From Scatomorpha sp964367935 (GTDB lineage Bacteria; Bacillota; Clostridia; Oscillospirales; Oscillospiraceae): a stretch of 64,000 bases of DNA. The notes beneath the pieces are model-generated. The model ran no database searches. It was not told where the DNA came from and saw only the letters and a program-made list of their open reading frames with translations. This document shows positions 1-8,155 of this stretch, piece after piece (position 1 is the stretch's first letter; each line of letters starts with the position of its first letter). The stretch is taken from positions 124,001 through 188,000 of the forward strand of contig CAYIYZ010000001.1 of assembly GCA_964367935.1 (NCBI GenBank), written 5' to 3'. Made by a program: the position numbers and the translations under genes.

Positions 1-1
1 G

Positions 2-475
2 ACTTTGTGTCTACGACTCTTGTTACAGCAACAGCCAGTAGCAACGGACTTGCGCCAGATATCCGCAGCGCTTAAGATGATCACGGACATGGAACGCATA
101 GGCGATCAAGCGAAAGATATAGCAGAGATAGCGCGGTATTTAAACGGCCGCACGTATAGTGACTTTGAGCATATTGCGAACATGGGCAGGGAGGCTATCG
201 GCATAGTAACGGACAGTATAACAGCCTTTGTTAAGCAAGATGTGAATATAGCGAAAGAGGTCATACAGAGAGACGACGTTATAGATGACTTGTTTGTAGG
301 CGTGAAGAAGTCTCTGCTCGGCTACATAGCTAACAACCCCTCAGACGGCGAGTATGCGATAGATATTTTGATGATAGCGAAGTACTTTGAGCGTATTGGC
401 GATCATGCGACGAATATAGCTGAGTGGGTAGTATTTTCTGTGGTCGGAGATCACGGGGGTGTAAAGCCCTTATGA
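2..475 (+). CDS. phoU: Phosphate transport system regulator PhoU (5' end missing)
   Basis: The frame is open to the left edge of the window, so the N-terminal part lies outside. The visible 157 codons contain the two diagnostic PhoU helix motifs, ALKMITDMERIGDQA near the start and MIAKYFERIGDHATNIAEW near the end, which supply the acidic metal-binding residues of the three-helix PhoU bundles. PhoU is a cytoplasmic protein that links the Pst phosphate importer to the PhoR kinase and keeps the Pho regulon off when phosphate is plentiful. Its stop overlaps the next gene by ATGA, so it is translationally coupled to the response regulator. Recognition is firm; only the start is unknown. Confidence 0.95.
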   Translation, partial: TLCLRLLLQQQPVATDLRQISAALKMITDMERIGDQAKDIAEIARYLNGRTYSDFEHIANMGREAIGIVTDSITAFVKQDVNIAKEVIQRDDVIDDLFVGVKKSLLGYIANNPSDGEYAIDILMIAKYFERIGDHATNIAEWVVFSVVGDHGGVKPL

Positions 476-1143
476 TATTTTGCGTGGAGGACGATGCCGG
501 CATAAGAGAGATAGAGGTGTATACTCTAAATTCCACGGGCTATGAGGCAGAAGGATTTGCGGACGGCGTGGCACTTTTCGAGCGTTTACGGACGAAGATA
601 CCTCAGCTTATCGTGTTGGATGTGATGTTGCCCGGCGAAGATGGGCTAATGATATTAAAGCGTTTAAGGTCCTCGCCCACTACACGCGATATCCCTGTAA
701 TTATGGCGACGGCGAAGGGCGCTGAGTACGATAAGATAAAGGGTCTCGACGCAGGTGCTGACGATTATTTGGTCAAGCCTTTTGGGATGATGGAGATGGT
801 GTCTCGAATCAGGGCGGTGTTGCGTCGTACGGGTGCGAGTATAGAGCCTGTGAGCTTTAACGTTGGCAGCTTAAGTTTAAATAAGCGTGAACATTCGGTG
901 ACGGCGAACGGCGAGTACATAGAGTTAACCTTAAAGGAATTTGACATGCTGAGCGCTTTGATGAGCAGTCCGGGAGTGGTGTTCACGAGGGACAGGCTAT
1001 TATCCGAGGTGTGGGGTCTTGACTATGACGGTGAGACACGCACAGTGGACGTGCATATACGCACTTTGCGTCAGAAATTAGGCGAGAGCGGCGATTTAAT
1101 AAAGACAGTTCGCGGAGTGGGATACCGAATGGAGTCGTATTGA
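472..1143 (+). CDS. phoB: PhoB/PhoP-type OmpR-family response regulator
   Basis: This 223-aa protein has a receiver domain at about residues 1-115 and a C-terminal winged helix at about 130-222. The acidic pocket (CVEDD), phospho-acceptor Asp in LDVMLPGEDG and conserved Lys in DDYLVKPF are all present, and the DNA-binding half ends in TVRGVGYRME. The start is ATG 472, overlapping the phoU stop by 4 bp; an upstream in-frame start at 424 lies inside phoU and adds residues foreign to the family. Sitting between phoU and a PAS-containing kinase, it most likely controls phosphate-starvation genes. The exact regulon is inferred from context. Confidence 0.93.
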   Translation: MIFCVEDDAGIREIEVYTLNSTGYEAEGFADGVALFERLRTKIPQLIVLDVMLPGEDGLMILKRLRSSPTTRDIPVIMATAKGAEYDKIKGLDAGADDYLVKPFGMMEMVSRIRAVLRRTGASIEPVSFNVGSLSLNKREHSVTANGEYIELTLKEFDMLSALMSSPGVVFTRDRLLSEVWGLDYDGETRTVDVHIRTLRQKLGESGDLIKTVRGVGYRMESY

Positions 1144-2381
1144 TGGAAAAGCTGGTACGCAGGACAATATATATTGCGGTCATGGCGACACTGCTTGCGG
1201 TGTTTGCGGTGACCGCCTTGAATGAGGGTAACGGTGAGCCATGGGCGACACTGTTGGTTGGAGCGGCAGTGATGTTCCCACTGTCGTTTTTTTTGTCACG
1301 CAGGCTAACGGACCCGCTCTATAGTGACATAAATTCACAGCGCCGTGAGTTAAGTGACAAGATACGCGAGTTGGAGCGTAAGAGTACGGAGATAAGTGCG
1401 GTGACTTCGGGCATGAGCGAGGGCTTGGTGTTGCTAAACGAGAAGGGCTTCATACTCAGTGTTAATCCGGCGGCGGCACGTCTGTTCGGCATAGATAGGA
1501 ATGCGCACATAGGCATGGATATATTGACGGTAAACCGCAGTATGTCTGTGCAACAGCTGATAAAATCGGCGGCAGAGGGTCGAAGTGACATGGAGCAAGC
1601 GGAGATAGACGGTCGTCAATATCAGCTGAGCATAACACCTGTGATAAACGGCGAAGGCATGGTGGACGGCATGGCTCTATTGTGTTACGACATAACAGAC
1701 AAGGCAATGTCAGATAGGATGCGGCGCGAGTTTTCAGCTAATGTATCACACGAGTTGAAGACTCCTTTGCAGTCAATATTGGGTTTTGCGGAGTTGTTGG
1801 AGAGCGGTTTGGTTAAGTCTGAGGACACTCATCGTTTTGCGGGGAATATACGGTCAGAGGCAACACGACTTGTTGAGTTGGTAAATGATATAATAATGGT
1901 GTCGCAGCTTGACGAGGGCACAAAACTGAGTCGAGAGCCGGTTGATCTTTTGAGTTTAGCGAGTCAAGTGCGTGAGGATTTGGAGCAAACGTGGACAGCT
2001 CGCGCTATCAGTGTGAGTGTTGAGGGCGATGCTTGTGAGTTAAACGGCGTGTATAGTTTACTTTACGAGCTGTTGTACAATCTAACTGAGAATGCGATAA
2101 AGTATAATAGAGACGGCGGCACAGTGGATGTGAGAGTTCTTTCCGACGACAGTGGCGTAGTGCTGAGTGTATCGGATAATGGTATAGGGATATCCGCCGA
2201 GCATAGGCCTAGGGTGTTTGAACGTTTCTATAGGGTGGATAAAAGTCATTCGAAAAAGACGGGCGGCACGGGTCTGGGTCTGTCTATAGTGAAGCATGCG
2301 GCACAGTATCACGGAGCGATGATAGAACTTGATAGTGAGTCGGACAAGGGCACAACAATACGTGTACGGTTTATTCCGTAG
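1143..2381 (+). CDS. phoR: PhoR-type sensor histidine kinase
   Basis: A 412-aa membrane kinase with two N-terminal membrane segments (about residues 8-30 and 34-52) and a very short extracytoplasmic loop. It continues into a PAS domain around 90-180, a dimerisation/phospho-acceptor helix with His in FSANVSHELKTPLQS, and an ATPase domain with N box (LLYNLTENAIKYN), G1 (DNGIGI) and G2 (GGTGLGLSIV). The missing sensor loop fits PhoR-type kinases that read phosphate status through PhoU and Pst. ATG 1143 overlaps the regulator stop by one base; TTG 1140 is an alternative. Identity as PhoR rests on phoU-phoB linkage. Confidence 0.92.
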   Translation: MEKLVRRTIYIAVMATLLAVFAVTALNEGNGEPWATLLVGAAVMFPLSFFLSRRLTDPLYSDINSQRRELSDKIRELERKSTEISAVTSGMSEGLVLLNEKGFILSVNPAAARLFGIDRNAHIGMDILTVNRSMSVQQLIKSAAEGRSDMEQAEIDGRQYQLSITPVINGEGMVDGMALLCYDITDKAMSDRMRREFSANVSHELKTPLQSILGFAELLESGLVKSEDTHRFAGNIRSEATRLVELVNDIIMVSQLDEGTKLSREPVDLLSLASQVREDLEQTWTARAISVSVEGDACELNGVYSLLYELLYNLTENAIKYNRDGGTVDVRVLSDDSGVVLSVSDNGIGISAEHRPRVFERFYRVDKSHSKKTGGTGLGLSIVKHAAQYHGAMIELDSESDKGTTIRVRFIP

Positions 2382-2412
2382 GGGCGACCATGTAGGGTCT
2401 CCCCTACTTTTT
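2378..2412 (+). terminator. Intrinsic terminator of the pho operon
   Basis: A hairpin with GTAGGGG/CCCCTAC outer arms and GACC/GGGTC inner arms overlaps the phoR stop and runs into a T5 tract. It also belongs to the GTAGGGGCG palindrome family found between other genes here. Confidence 0.75.
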
Positions 2413-2474
2413 ATTGTTCACTTTTCTCAGTTGCATTAAATATGAACAAAATGTCAATTTGGGGGAAGTAGATA

Positions 2475-2503
2475 TTGACAAGTGTGGTATTCGGTGCTAT
2501 ATT
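2475..2503 (+). promoter_or_regulatory. Sigma-A promoter of the hrcA-grpE-dnaK-dnaJ operon
   Basis: TTGACA at 2475-2480 and TATATT at 2498-2503 are separated by exactly 17 bp. The -10 hexamer abuts the CIRCE operator, the expected arrangement for HrcA repression. Confidence 0.88.
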
Positions 2504-2528
2504 AGCACTCGTAAGGCGAGAGTGCCAA
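2502..2528 (+). promoter_or_regulatory. CIRCE operator (HrcA binding site)
   Basis: The sequence reads TTAGCACTC, nine bases, GAGTGCCAA. This is the 9-9-9 CIRCE inverted repeat with one deviation (C for T) in the right arm. It overlaps the -10 region and start point, so HrcA bound here should block initiation until heat shock titrates GroEL/HrcA. Confidence 0.95.
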
Positions 2529-2581
2529 CACTCAACAAAGATGAGTGCTTACAAGTAGCACGAGGAGCGACGGAGGAAGGT

Positions 2582-3670
2582 ATGGAGCTTAGTGAGCGCA
2601 AAAAATCTATACTGACAGCGGTGGTGGATGAGTACATACACACAGCGGAGCCTGTAGGCTCTAAGCGGATATCGGAGTTATCGTGTGTAAGTTGCTCACC
2701 GGCGACAATAAGAAACGAGTTATCTGAGCTTGTAAATTTGGGGTATTTGGAGCAGCCGCATACGTCGGCGGGTCGGATACCGACGCCGAGGGGTTACCGT
2801 CTGTATGTAAACGAGCTCATGGATAGGCATAGGCTTTCGATGGAGGAGGCCGAGCAGATAAACAGGGAGCTTGGCGAACGGATGGAGCGGTTGGACGACT
2901 TACTAAGCGAGGTTGGCGCCTTGGCGTCACAGATGACGAATTATCCGGCATTGGCGACATCTTTATCACAGCCGGCGTATATAAGCCGTTTTGACCTAAT
3001 TTATGTTGATGCGAATACATTCATAATTGTGGCGATGCTCGGCAACAATACAGTAGAGAATAAGCTTGTGCGACTGCCGATATCGGTGGGTCAGGATATG
3101 ATAATGCGTTTATCGGCTGTGTTCAATGCGAACTTCACTAATATATCGGAAGCGGAGATAACGCCGCTTACGATACGTAGTGCGGAGCGTGCAACGGACG
3201 ATACTATGGGCTTAACGAGTGTTATTGCTTCTTTTGCCATAGAGGTCTTATCGAAGAGCGGATCATCGGGCACGTATATATCGGGCACGAATAGACTGCT
3301 CAGTCAGCCGGAGTACCGCGACCCTGAGCGCGCGCATGAGATAATGAGTTATTTAAATTCGATGGCAGCGATACCTGAGTCGGTGAACGGCGATACAAAC
3401 GGCGCTGATGTGCAAGTATTTATAGGCCCTGAGAATTTGGCAGAGGAGTTACGAGACTCGAGTTTAATAGTAGCCAGCTATAATGCGGGCGACGGCACAA
3501 GAGGACTCATAGGCGTAGTCGGACCGACTAGGATGGATTATTCCACGGTAGCGGCAAAGCTCGGCTTGATAGCGCAGACATTGTCCGTGCGTTTGAGCAG
3601 CGGCCTAGCGCCACCGAAGGGTCTTGATAATAAGTTAATAATAAAAGGTGACATAGGAGAGAAGCGATGA
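2582..3670 (+). CDS. hrcA: Heat-inducible transcription repressor HrcA
   Basis: A 362-aa repressor with an N-terminal winged helix (ERKKSILTAVVDEYIHTAEP and GSKRI, with the recognition segment SPATIRNELSEL near residue 45-56), then a GAF-like dimerisation domain. The SAGRIPTPRGYRLYV motif at about 70-85 is diagnostic. The longest open frame begins at 2414, but that would translate the promoter and CIRCE; ATG 2582 with GGAGGAAGG just upstream is the real start. It is the first gene of the heat-shock operon and autoregulates through CIRCE 55-80 bp upstream. GrpE follows with a 4-bp overlap. Confidence 0.96.
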   Translation: MELSERKKSILTAVVDEYIHTAEPVGSKRISELSCVSCSPATIRNELSELVNLGYLEQPHTSAGRIPTPRGYRLYVNELMDRHRLSMEEAEQINRELGERMERLDDLLSEVGALASQMTNYPALATSLSQPAYISRFDLIYVDANTFIIVAMLGNNTVENKLVRLPISVGQDMIMRLSAVFNANFTNISEAEITPLTIRSAERATDDTMGLTSVIASFAIEVLSKSGSSGTYISGTNRLLSQPEYRDPERAHEIMSYLNSMAAIPESVNGDTNGADVQVFIGPENLAEELRDSSLIVASYNAGDGTRGLIGVVGPTRMDYSTVAAKLGLIAQTLSVRLSSGLAPPKGLDNKLIIKGDIGEKR

Positions 3671-4233
3671 GCAAGAGAGATAAGTTCGAGAAGGAAAAGG
3701 AACATGAGGAAGAAGTTTTCGGCGAGATAGTCGACGAATTTCCCGAGAGTACTGAGAGTAAGGCTGATCCGGAGCCGACAGTTGCGAGCACGGCACAGGA
3801 TGCTGTGGTAGACGAGGCAAAACTCGCAGCTGAGCAGGAGAAGTACTTGCGTTTGATGGCGGAGTACGACAACTATAGAAAGCGCAGTGTACGTGAGCGT
3901 GAGAACATATATACGGATGTACGCGCGGATACTGTAGCGAAGTTTCTGCCCGTGTACGATAATTTAAGCAGAGCTTTGGAGCAGGAGACGACGGACGAGG
4001 CATATCGCAAGGGCGTTGAGATGACAATGACACAATTTAACGAGGTCATGGAGCGTCTTGGCGTAGCTCCGATTGAGGCTTTGGGCGAGACATTTAATCC
4101 CGAGCTACACAATGCGGTTATGCATGATACTGACCCCGAAAAGGGTGAAGGTGAGATAGTGCAGGAGTTCCAGAAGGGCTTCAAGTTGGGCGATAGGGTC
4201 ATAAGGTTCAGTGTTGTGAAAACCGTGAACTAA
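3667..4233 (+). CDS. grpE: Nucleotide exchange factor GrpE
   Basis: A 188-aa protein with an acidic disordered N-terminus (about residues 1-55), a long dimerisation helix (KYLRLMAEYDNYRKRSVRERE, about 60-80) and the C-terminal beta domain ending in GFKLGDRVIRFSVVKTV, the family signature. It releases ADP from DnaK and so sets the pace of the chaperone cycle. ATGA overlap with hrcA indicates coupling. A repeat of about 50 bp (4261-4312) lies between grpE and dnaK. Confidence 0.96.
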   Translation: MSKRDKFEKEKEHEEEVFGEIVDEFPESTESKADPEPTVASTAQDAVVDEAKLAAEQEKYLRLMAEYDNYRKRSVRERENIYTDVRADTVAKFLPVYDNLSRALEQETTDEAYRKGVEMTMTQFNEVMERLGVAPIEALGETFNPELHNAVMHDTDPEKGEGEIVQEFQKGFKLGDRVIRFSVVKTVN

Positions 4234-4260
4234 GACGAGCCCTCGGGGCGAAGCCGATTA

Positions 4261-4312
4261 AAGGTTTTAATAAACTTTTTTCAAAAAGTTGTGGGGTCTT
4301 GGGGCAAAGCCC
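4261..4312. repeat. Dispersed intergenic repeat (GGGGTCTTGGGGCAAAGCCC family), copy 1
   Basis: Contains the hairpin AACTTTTT-TC-AAAAAGTT followed by GGGGTCTTGGGGCAAAGCCC. A near-identical block occurs at 34969-35085. Here it lies inside the hrcA-grpE-dnaK operon between grpE and the dnaK ribosome-binding site, so its hairpin would be part of the heat-shock mRNA. No ORF. Confidence 0.8.
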
Positions 4313-4378
4313 TGACTAAACAAAAAAACAAAAACAAAAAACAGTATATAATTCATTTAATATAGGAGGAACAAAGAG

Positions 4379-6202
4379 ATGGGTAAAATAATAGGTATAG
4401 ACTTGGGAACAACGAATTCCTGTGTCTCTGTAATGGAAGGTGGCGAGGGTGTCGTCATAGCGAACGCAGAGGGCGCACGTACTACTCCCTCGGTCGTAGC
4501 GTTTTCTAAGACGGGCGAGCGCATGATAGGGCAGGTGGCGAAGCGTCAGGCTATCACTAACCCCGACCGTACGATAAGCTCCATAAAGCGTGAGATGGGT
4601 ACAGGCTACAAGGTCAATATAGACGATAAGGCCTATACACCGCAGGAGATTTCGGCTATGGTACTGCAGAAGCTGAAGACGGATGCAGAGGCATACTTGG
4701 GCGAGAAGATAACGGACGTTGTCATCACGGTGCCGGCATACTTCACTGACAGTCAGAGGCAGGCGACGAAGGATGCGGGCAAGATAGCCGGTCTGGAAGT
4801 AAAGAGGATAATAAACGAGCCTACTGCAGCCGCTTTGGCTTATGGCTTGGACAAGGAGACAGATCAGAAGATAATGGTCTATGACTTGGGCGGCGGTACG
4901 TTTGACGTGTCTGTACTTGAGATAGGCGACGGTGTAATAGAAGTTCTTGCTACAGCCGGTAATAACCGTCTGGGTGGTGACGACTTCGACGAATGTATCA
5001 CTAAGTACTTTGTTGACGAGTTCAAGAAGTCTGATGGCGTTGACCTTTCCATGGACAAGGTAGCGATGCAGAGACTGCGTGAGGCGGCGGAGAAGGCGAA
5101 GTGCGATCTTTCGGGCGTTACCTCGACGAATGTGAATTTACCTTATATTACAGCGGACGCAACGGGTCCGAAGCACCTTGACTTAACATTGACAAGGGCG
5201 AAGTTCAACGATCTTACACGTCAGCTTGTTGAGAAGACCATGGGTCCTGTTCGTCAGGCACTGTCTGACTCGGGCCTCAGCCCCTCGGATCTATCGAAGG
5301 TGTTGTTGGTCGGTGGTTCGACACGTATACCTGCGGTACAGGATGCGGTTAAGTCCATCACGGGCAAGGACGGCTTTAAGGGTCTTAACCCTGACGAGTG
5401 TGTTGCTATAGGCGCAGCTATTCAGGGCGGCGTACTCGGCGGCGATGTTGAGGGCATACTTTTGCTTGACGTTACGCCTTTGTCCTTGGGTCTTGAGACT
5501 CTGGGCGGTGTGTGCACGAAGCTCATAGAGCGCAATACAACTATCCCCACAAAGAAGAGCCAGATATTCTCGACGGCGGCAGACAATCAGACGAGTGTTG
5601 AGGTCAATGTGCTACAGGGCGAGCGTGAGATGGCGCAGTACAATAAGTCTTTGGGACGTTTCCACTTGGAGGGCATAGCACCTGCAAGAAGGGGCGTACC
5701 GCAGATAGAGGTATCCTTTGATATAGATGCAAACGGTATAGTAAATGTGTCGGCTAAGGATTTGGGCACAGGCAAGGAGCAGAATATTACTATAACGGCT
5801 TCGACGAATTTGTCGAAGGACGATATAGAGCAGGCTGTACGAGATGCGGAGCAGTTTGCTGAGGAGGATAGGCGTCGCAAAGAGGAAGTGGACACGAGAA
5901 ACTCCGGTGACCAGATGGCATATCAGGCTGAGAAGGTTCTTGAGGAGTCGGGCGATAAGCTTGATGCCGGCGATAAAGCAGAGGTCGAGGCTAAGCTTGC
6001 AGAGCTAAAGACGGCGTTGCAGGGTGAGGATATGGATCTCATAAAGAGTGCAACGGAGTCCTTGACACAGGCGTTTTACAAGGCGTCGGAGAAGCTGTAC
6101 CAGCAGCCGGGCGATGCAGACGGCGCAGCTCCTACAGGCGACGCAGACGGTAGCGCAAGCGGTGGTCAGTACTATGATGCGGACTACGAGGTAGTAGATT
6201 AA
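4379..6202 (+). CDS. dnaK: Molecular chaperone DnaK (Hsp70)
   Basis: A 607-aa Hsp70. The ATPase domain (about 1-355) shows IGIDLGTTNSCV at the N-terminus, the phosphate-2 loop DLGGGTFDVSVL and adenosine motif VLLVGGSTRIPAVQ. The hydrophobic linker DVTPLSLGLETLGG leads into the substrate-binding beta domain and helical lid, ending in an acidic EVVD-like tail (DADYEVVD). AGGAGG lies 10 bp before ATG 4379. It refolds and holds unfolded proteins with DnaJ and GrpE. Most Ile codons at its start are ATA, notable for a highly expressed gene. Confidence 0.98.
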   Translation: MGKIIGIDLGTTNSCVSVMEGGEGVVIANAEGARTTPSVVAFSKTGERMIGQVAKRQAITNPDRTISSIKREMGTGYKVNIDDKAYTPQEISAMVLQKLKTDAEAYLGEKITDVVITVPAYFTDSQRQATKDAGKIAGLEVKRIINEPTAAALAYGLDKETDQKIMVYDLGGGTFDVSVLEIGDGVIEVLATAGNNRLGGDDFDECITKYFVDEFKKSDGVDLSMDKVAMQRLREAAEKAKCDLSGVTSTNVNLPYITADATGPKHLDLTLTRAKFNDLTRQLVEKTMGPVRQALSDSGLSPSDLSKVLLVGGSTRIPAVQDAVKSITGKDGFKGLNPDECVAIGAAIQGGVLGGDVEGILLLDVTPLSLGLETLGGVCTKLIERNTTIPTKKSQIFSTAADNQTSVEVNVLQGEREMAQYNKSLGRFHLEGIAPARRGVPQIEVSFDIDANGIVNVSAKDLGTGKEQNITITASTNLSKDDIEQAVRDAEQFAEEDRRRKEEVDTRNSGDQMAYQAEKVLEESGDKLDAGDKAEVEAKLAELKTALQGEDMDLIKSATESLTQAFYKASEKLYQQPGDADGAAPTGDADGSASGGQYYDADYEVVD

Positions 6203-6220
6203 GCTTAAAAGAGCGTAATA

Positions 6221-6249
6221 CGAGGGGCGAAGTGAAACTTCGTCCCTCG
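6221..6249 (+). other. Hairpin between dnaK and dnaJ
   Basis: CGAGGG and CCCTCG arms continue as CGAAGT/ACTTCG with a single mismatch, giving a 13-bp stem with a 3-nt loop. It is not followed by a T tract, so it is more likely an mRNA-stability or processing hairpin than a terminator. It may lower dnaJ relative to dnaK. Confidence 0.6.
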
Positions 6250-6277
6250 AAAGGCGCAAGGAAACGGAGAAGTAGGC

Positions 6278-7402
6278 ATGGCGGATAAGAGAGATTATTA
6301 TGAGTCTATGGGTCTGAGTAAGACGGCGACTGACTCTGAGATAAAAAAAGCGTATAGAAAGCTTGCTAAGGAAAATCACCCTGACTTAAATCCCGGTGAT
6401 GCGGAGTGCGAGGCGAGGTTTAAGGAGATAAGCGAGGCATATGAGGTGCTGTCTGACAGTGAGAAGCGCCAGAAGTATGATCAGTACGGGCATGCGGCGT
6501 TCGACCCTAATTCGGGCTATGGCGGCGGTTTTAGCGGCTTCGAGGGCTTTGGCGATATATTCGGCGACATATTCGGCGGCTTCGGTGGCTTTGGGGGCGG
6601 CGGCGGATCACGCTCGGGCCCGAGGCGTGGCGAGAATGTACGTATAGGCTTGGACATAGAGTTTGAGGAAGCGGCGTTTGGCGTAAAGAAGGATATCAGC
6701 GTGTCGAGGGTAGAGCACTGCCCCGACTGTGAGGGAACGGGCTGTGCAGAGGGCACGACACCCGAGGTGTGTAGTGACTGTCGAGGCACGGGCACGGTGC
6801 GAGTGTCACAGCGGTCACCTTTTGGCATGATACAGACACAGGCAGCTTGCAGTAAATGCAGCGGCAGTGGTAAGATAATACATCAGGCGTGCTCGAAGTG
6901 TAAGGGCAAGGGCAATGTGCGTCGCACAGCGAAGATAAGCGTGAATATACCTGCGGGCATAGACAATGGGCAGACGGTTTCCATGCGAGGCCAGGGTAAT
7001 GCCGGTCGTGACGGCGGCCCTGTGGGCGACTTACTGATAACAGTGTCCGTGCGTCGCAGCCCTCATTTTAAGCGTGACGGCAACTCGGTGCTCAGCGAGG
7101 CGACAGTAAGCTTCACACAGGCGGTGTTGGGCGCAGAGATTACCGTGAAGACGCTTGACGGTGAGGCGAAGTTCAATGTGCCTGAGGGCACGCAGCCGGG
7201 CACGGTGCTGAGGATGCGTGGCATGGGTATCCCTTATTTGCGTGGCTCGGGTAGGGGCGATCAGTTTGTTACTGTGAAGGTAGATGTACCGCAGAAGCTC
7301 ACAAATGCTCAGAAGGACGCCCTGCGAGAGTACTCTAAGGCCATGGGCGAGGACGGCGCAAGTACTGGACATACTGGATTTTTCGGTAAGAAGAAAAAAT
7401 AG
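6278..7402 (+). CDS. dnaJ: Chaperone protein DnaJ (Hsp40)
   Basis: A 374-aa type I Hsp40. The J domain (about 4-68) has the essential HPD in KENHPDLNPGD. A Gly/Phe-rich segment (about 76-115) follows, then four CxxCxGxG zinc repeats (CPDCEGTG, CSDCRGTG, CSKCSGSG, CSKCKGKG; about 147-215) and the C-terminal client-binding domains. It delivers substrates to DnaK and stimulates ATP hydrolysis. Last gene of the CIRCE-controlled operon, closed by a strong hairpin at 7414. Confidence 0.98.
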   Translation: MADKRDYYESMGLSKTATDSEIKKAYRKLAKENHPDLNPGDAECEARFKEISEAYEVLSDSEKRQKYDQYGHAAFDPNSGYGGGFSGFEGFGDIFGDIFGGFGGFGGGGGSRSGPRRGENVRIGLDIEFEEAAFGVKKDISVSRVEHCPDCEGTGCAEGTTPEVCSDCRGTGTVRVSQRSPFGMIQTQAACSKCSGSGKIIHQACSKCKGKGNVRRTAKISVNIPAGIDNGQTVSMRGQGNAGRDGGPVGDLLITVSVRRSPHFKRDGNSVLSEATVSFTQAVLGAEITVKTLDGEAKFNVPEGTQPGTVLRMRGMGIPYLRGSGRGDQFVTVKVDVPQKLTNAQKDALREYSKAMGEDGASTGHTGFFGKKKK

Positions 7403-7413
7403 ATCTATGCAAT

Positions 7414-7444
7414 AAGAGCCCTCGTGTCAGACACGAGGGCTCTT
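7414..7444. terminator. Bidirectional terminator between dnaJ and spoVT
   Basis: A perfect 14-bp stem (AAGAGCCCTCGTGT/ACACGAGGGCTCTT) with a 3-nt loop lies between convergent genes and can serve both strands. Confidence 0.85.
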
Positions 7445-7453
7445 AACTATACC

Positions 7454-7993
7454 TTAGCTTTCCATTTGTTTGCCGAGGAAGCTGGCAACAGTCTGGGCAA
7501 GTTTGAATTCGACATCGCCGGCAGGCGAACTGTTTTGTTCACCTATGAATAAGACAGCGCCCAAGAGGTCGCCCTCAGAGATAATGGGTGCAACGACGGA
7601 TAGGCAGTATCCGTTGTTGTGGTCATTGACAGGCGTTGTAAGGATGCCCTCGTGACGGTATAATTTGCGCCCCTCCATGTGCTGTTCAAGTTCGGGGCTG
7701 ACACGTTTTTCAAATACTTCACGTTTACCACCGCCGGATATGGATATAATGGTATCACGGTCACAGACAGCTGCTATTGAGTCGGTGGTTTTGTGGAGTG
7801 AATCACAAATTTGAGCAGCGAAGTCTGAGAGTTCGCCTATGGGCGAGTATTTTTTAAAGATTACTTCGCCCTCTTTGTCGGTGAATATCTCCATGGGGTC
7901 GCCCTCACGAATACGCATGGTGCGACGAATTTCCTTAGGTATGACCACTCTTCCGAGGTCGTCTATTCTACGGACTATGCCGGTTGCTTTCAT
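7454..7993 (-). CDS. spoVT: Stage V sporulation protein T-like AbrB/GAF regulator
   Basis: A 179-aa protein. The first 50 residues are an AbrB swapped-hairpin DNA-binding domain with the SpoVT signature (MKATGIVRRIDDLGRVVIPK, then EIRRTMRIREGDPMEIF). The rest is a GAF-like domain (about 55-175). In Bacillus SpoVT tunes forespore sigma-G gene expression and spore coat properties; Clostridia carry orthologues of the same length. AGGAGAGA lies upstream of ATG 7993. It marks the host as belonging to a spore-forming lineage but does not prove that it sporulates. Confidence 0.93.
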   Translation of the reverse strand: MKATGIVRRIDDLGRVVIPKEIRRTMRIREGDPMEIFTDKEGEVIFKKYSPIGELSDFAAQICDSLHKTTDSIAAVCDRDTIISISGGGKREVFEKRVSPELEQHMEGRKLYRHEGILTTPVNDHNNGYCLSVVAPIISEGDLLGAVLFIGEQNSSPAGDVEFKLAQTVASFLGKQMES

Positions 7994-8108
7994 TTTCTCT
8001 CTCCTAACAATTTTAAATTGTGGACTTATTTTTTGCTTTATCTTCTAAATTATACTGTTTTTTTCAAGAGAAAGTGACGGGTAAATTTACCTAACAATTT
8101 TAAGAATA

Positions 8109-8141
8109 AAAAGGACGAAGCCGAGTCAGCTTCGTCCTTTT
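8109..8141 (-). terminator. Terminator downstream of the PVES lipoprotein gene
   Basis: A 13-bp stem AAAAGGACGAAGC/GCTTCGTCCTTTT with a 7-nt loop and flanking A/T tracts on both sides, 15 bp past the stop of the minus-strand gene. Confidence 0.8.
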
Positions 8142-8155
8142 ATTTGTTATTTGAG

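Noticed and set aside
2082..2312. Minus-strand and alternate-frame ORFs inside large genes across the window
   Set aside because: They overlap well-supported genes completely, lack ribosome-binding sites and show no protein motifs.
2414..2581. N-terminal extension of HrcA
   Set aside because: It would translate the sigma-A promoter and CIRCE operator; HrcA homologues begin at the MELSERKK position with a good Shine-Dalgarno.
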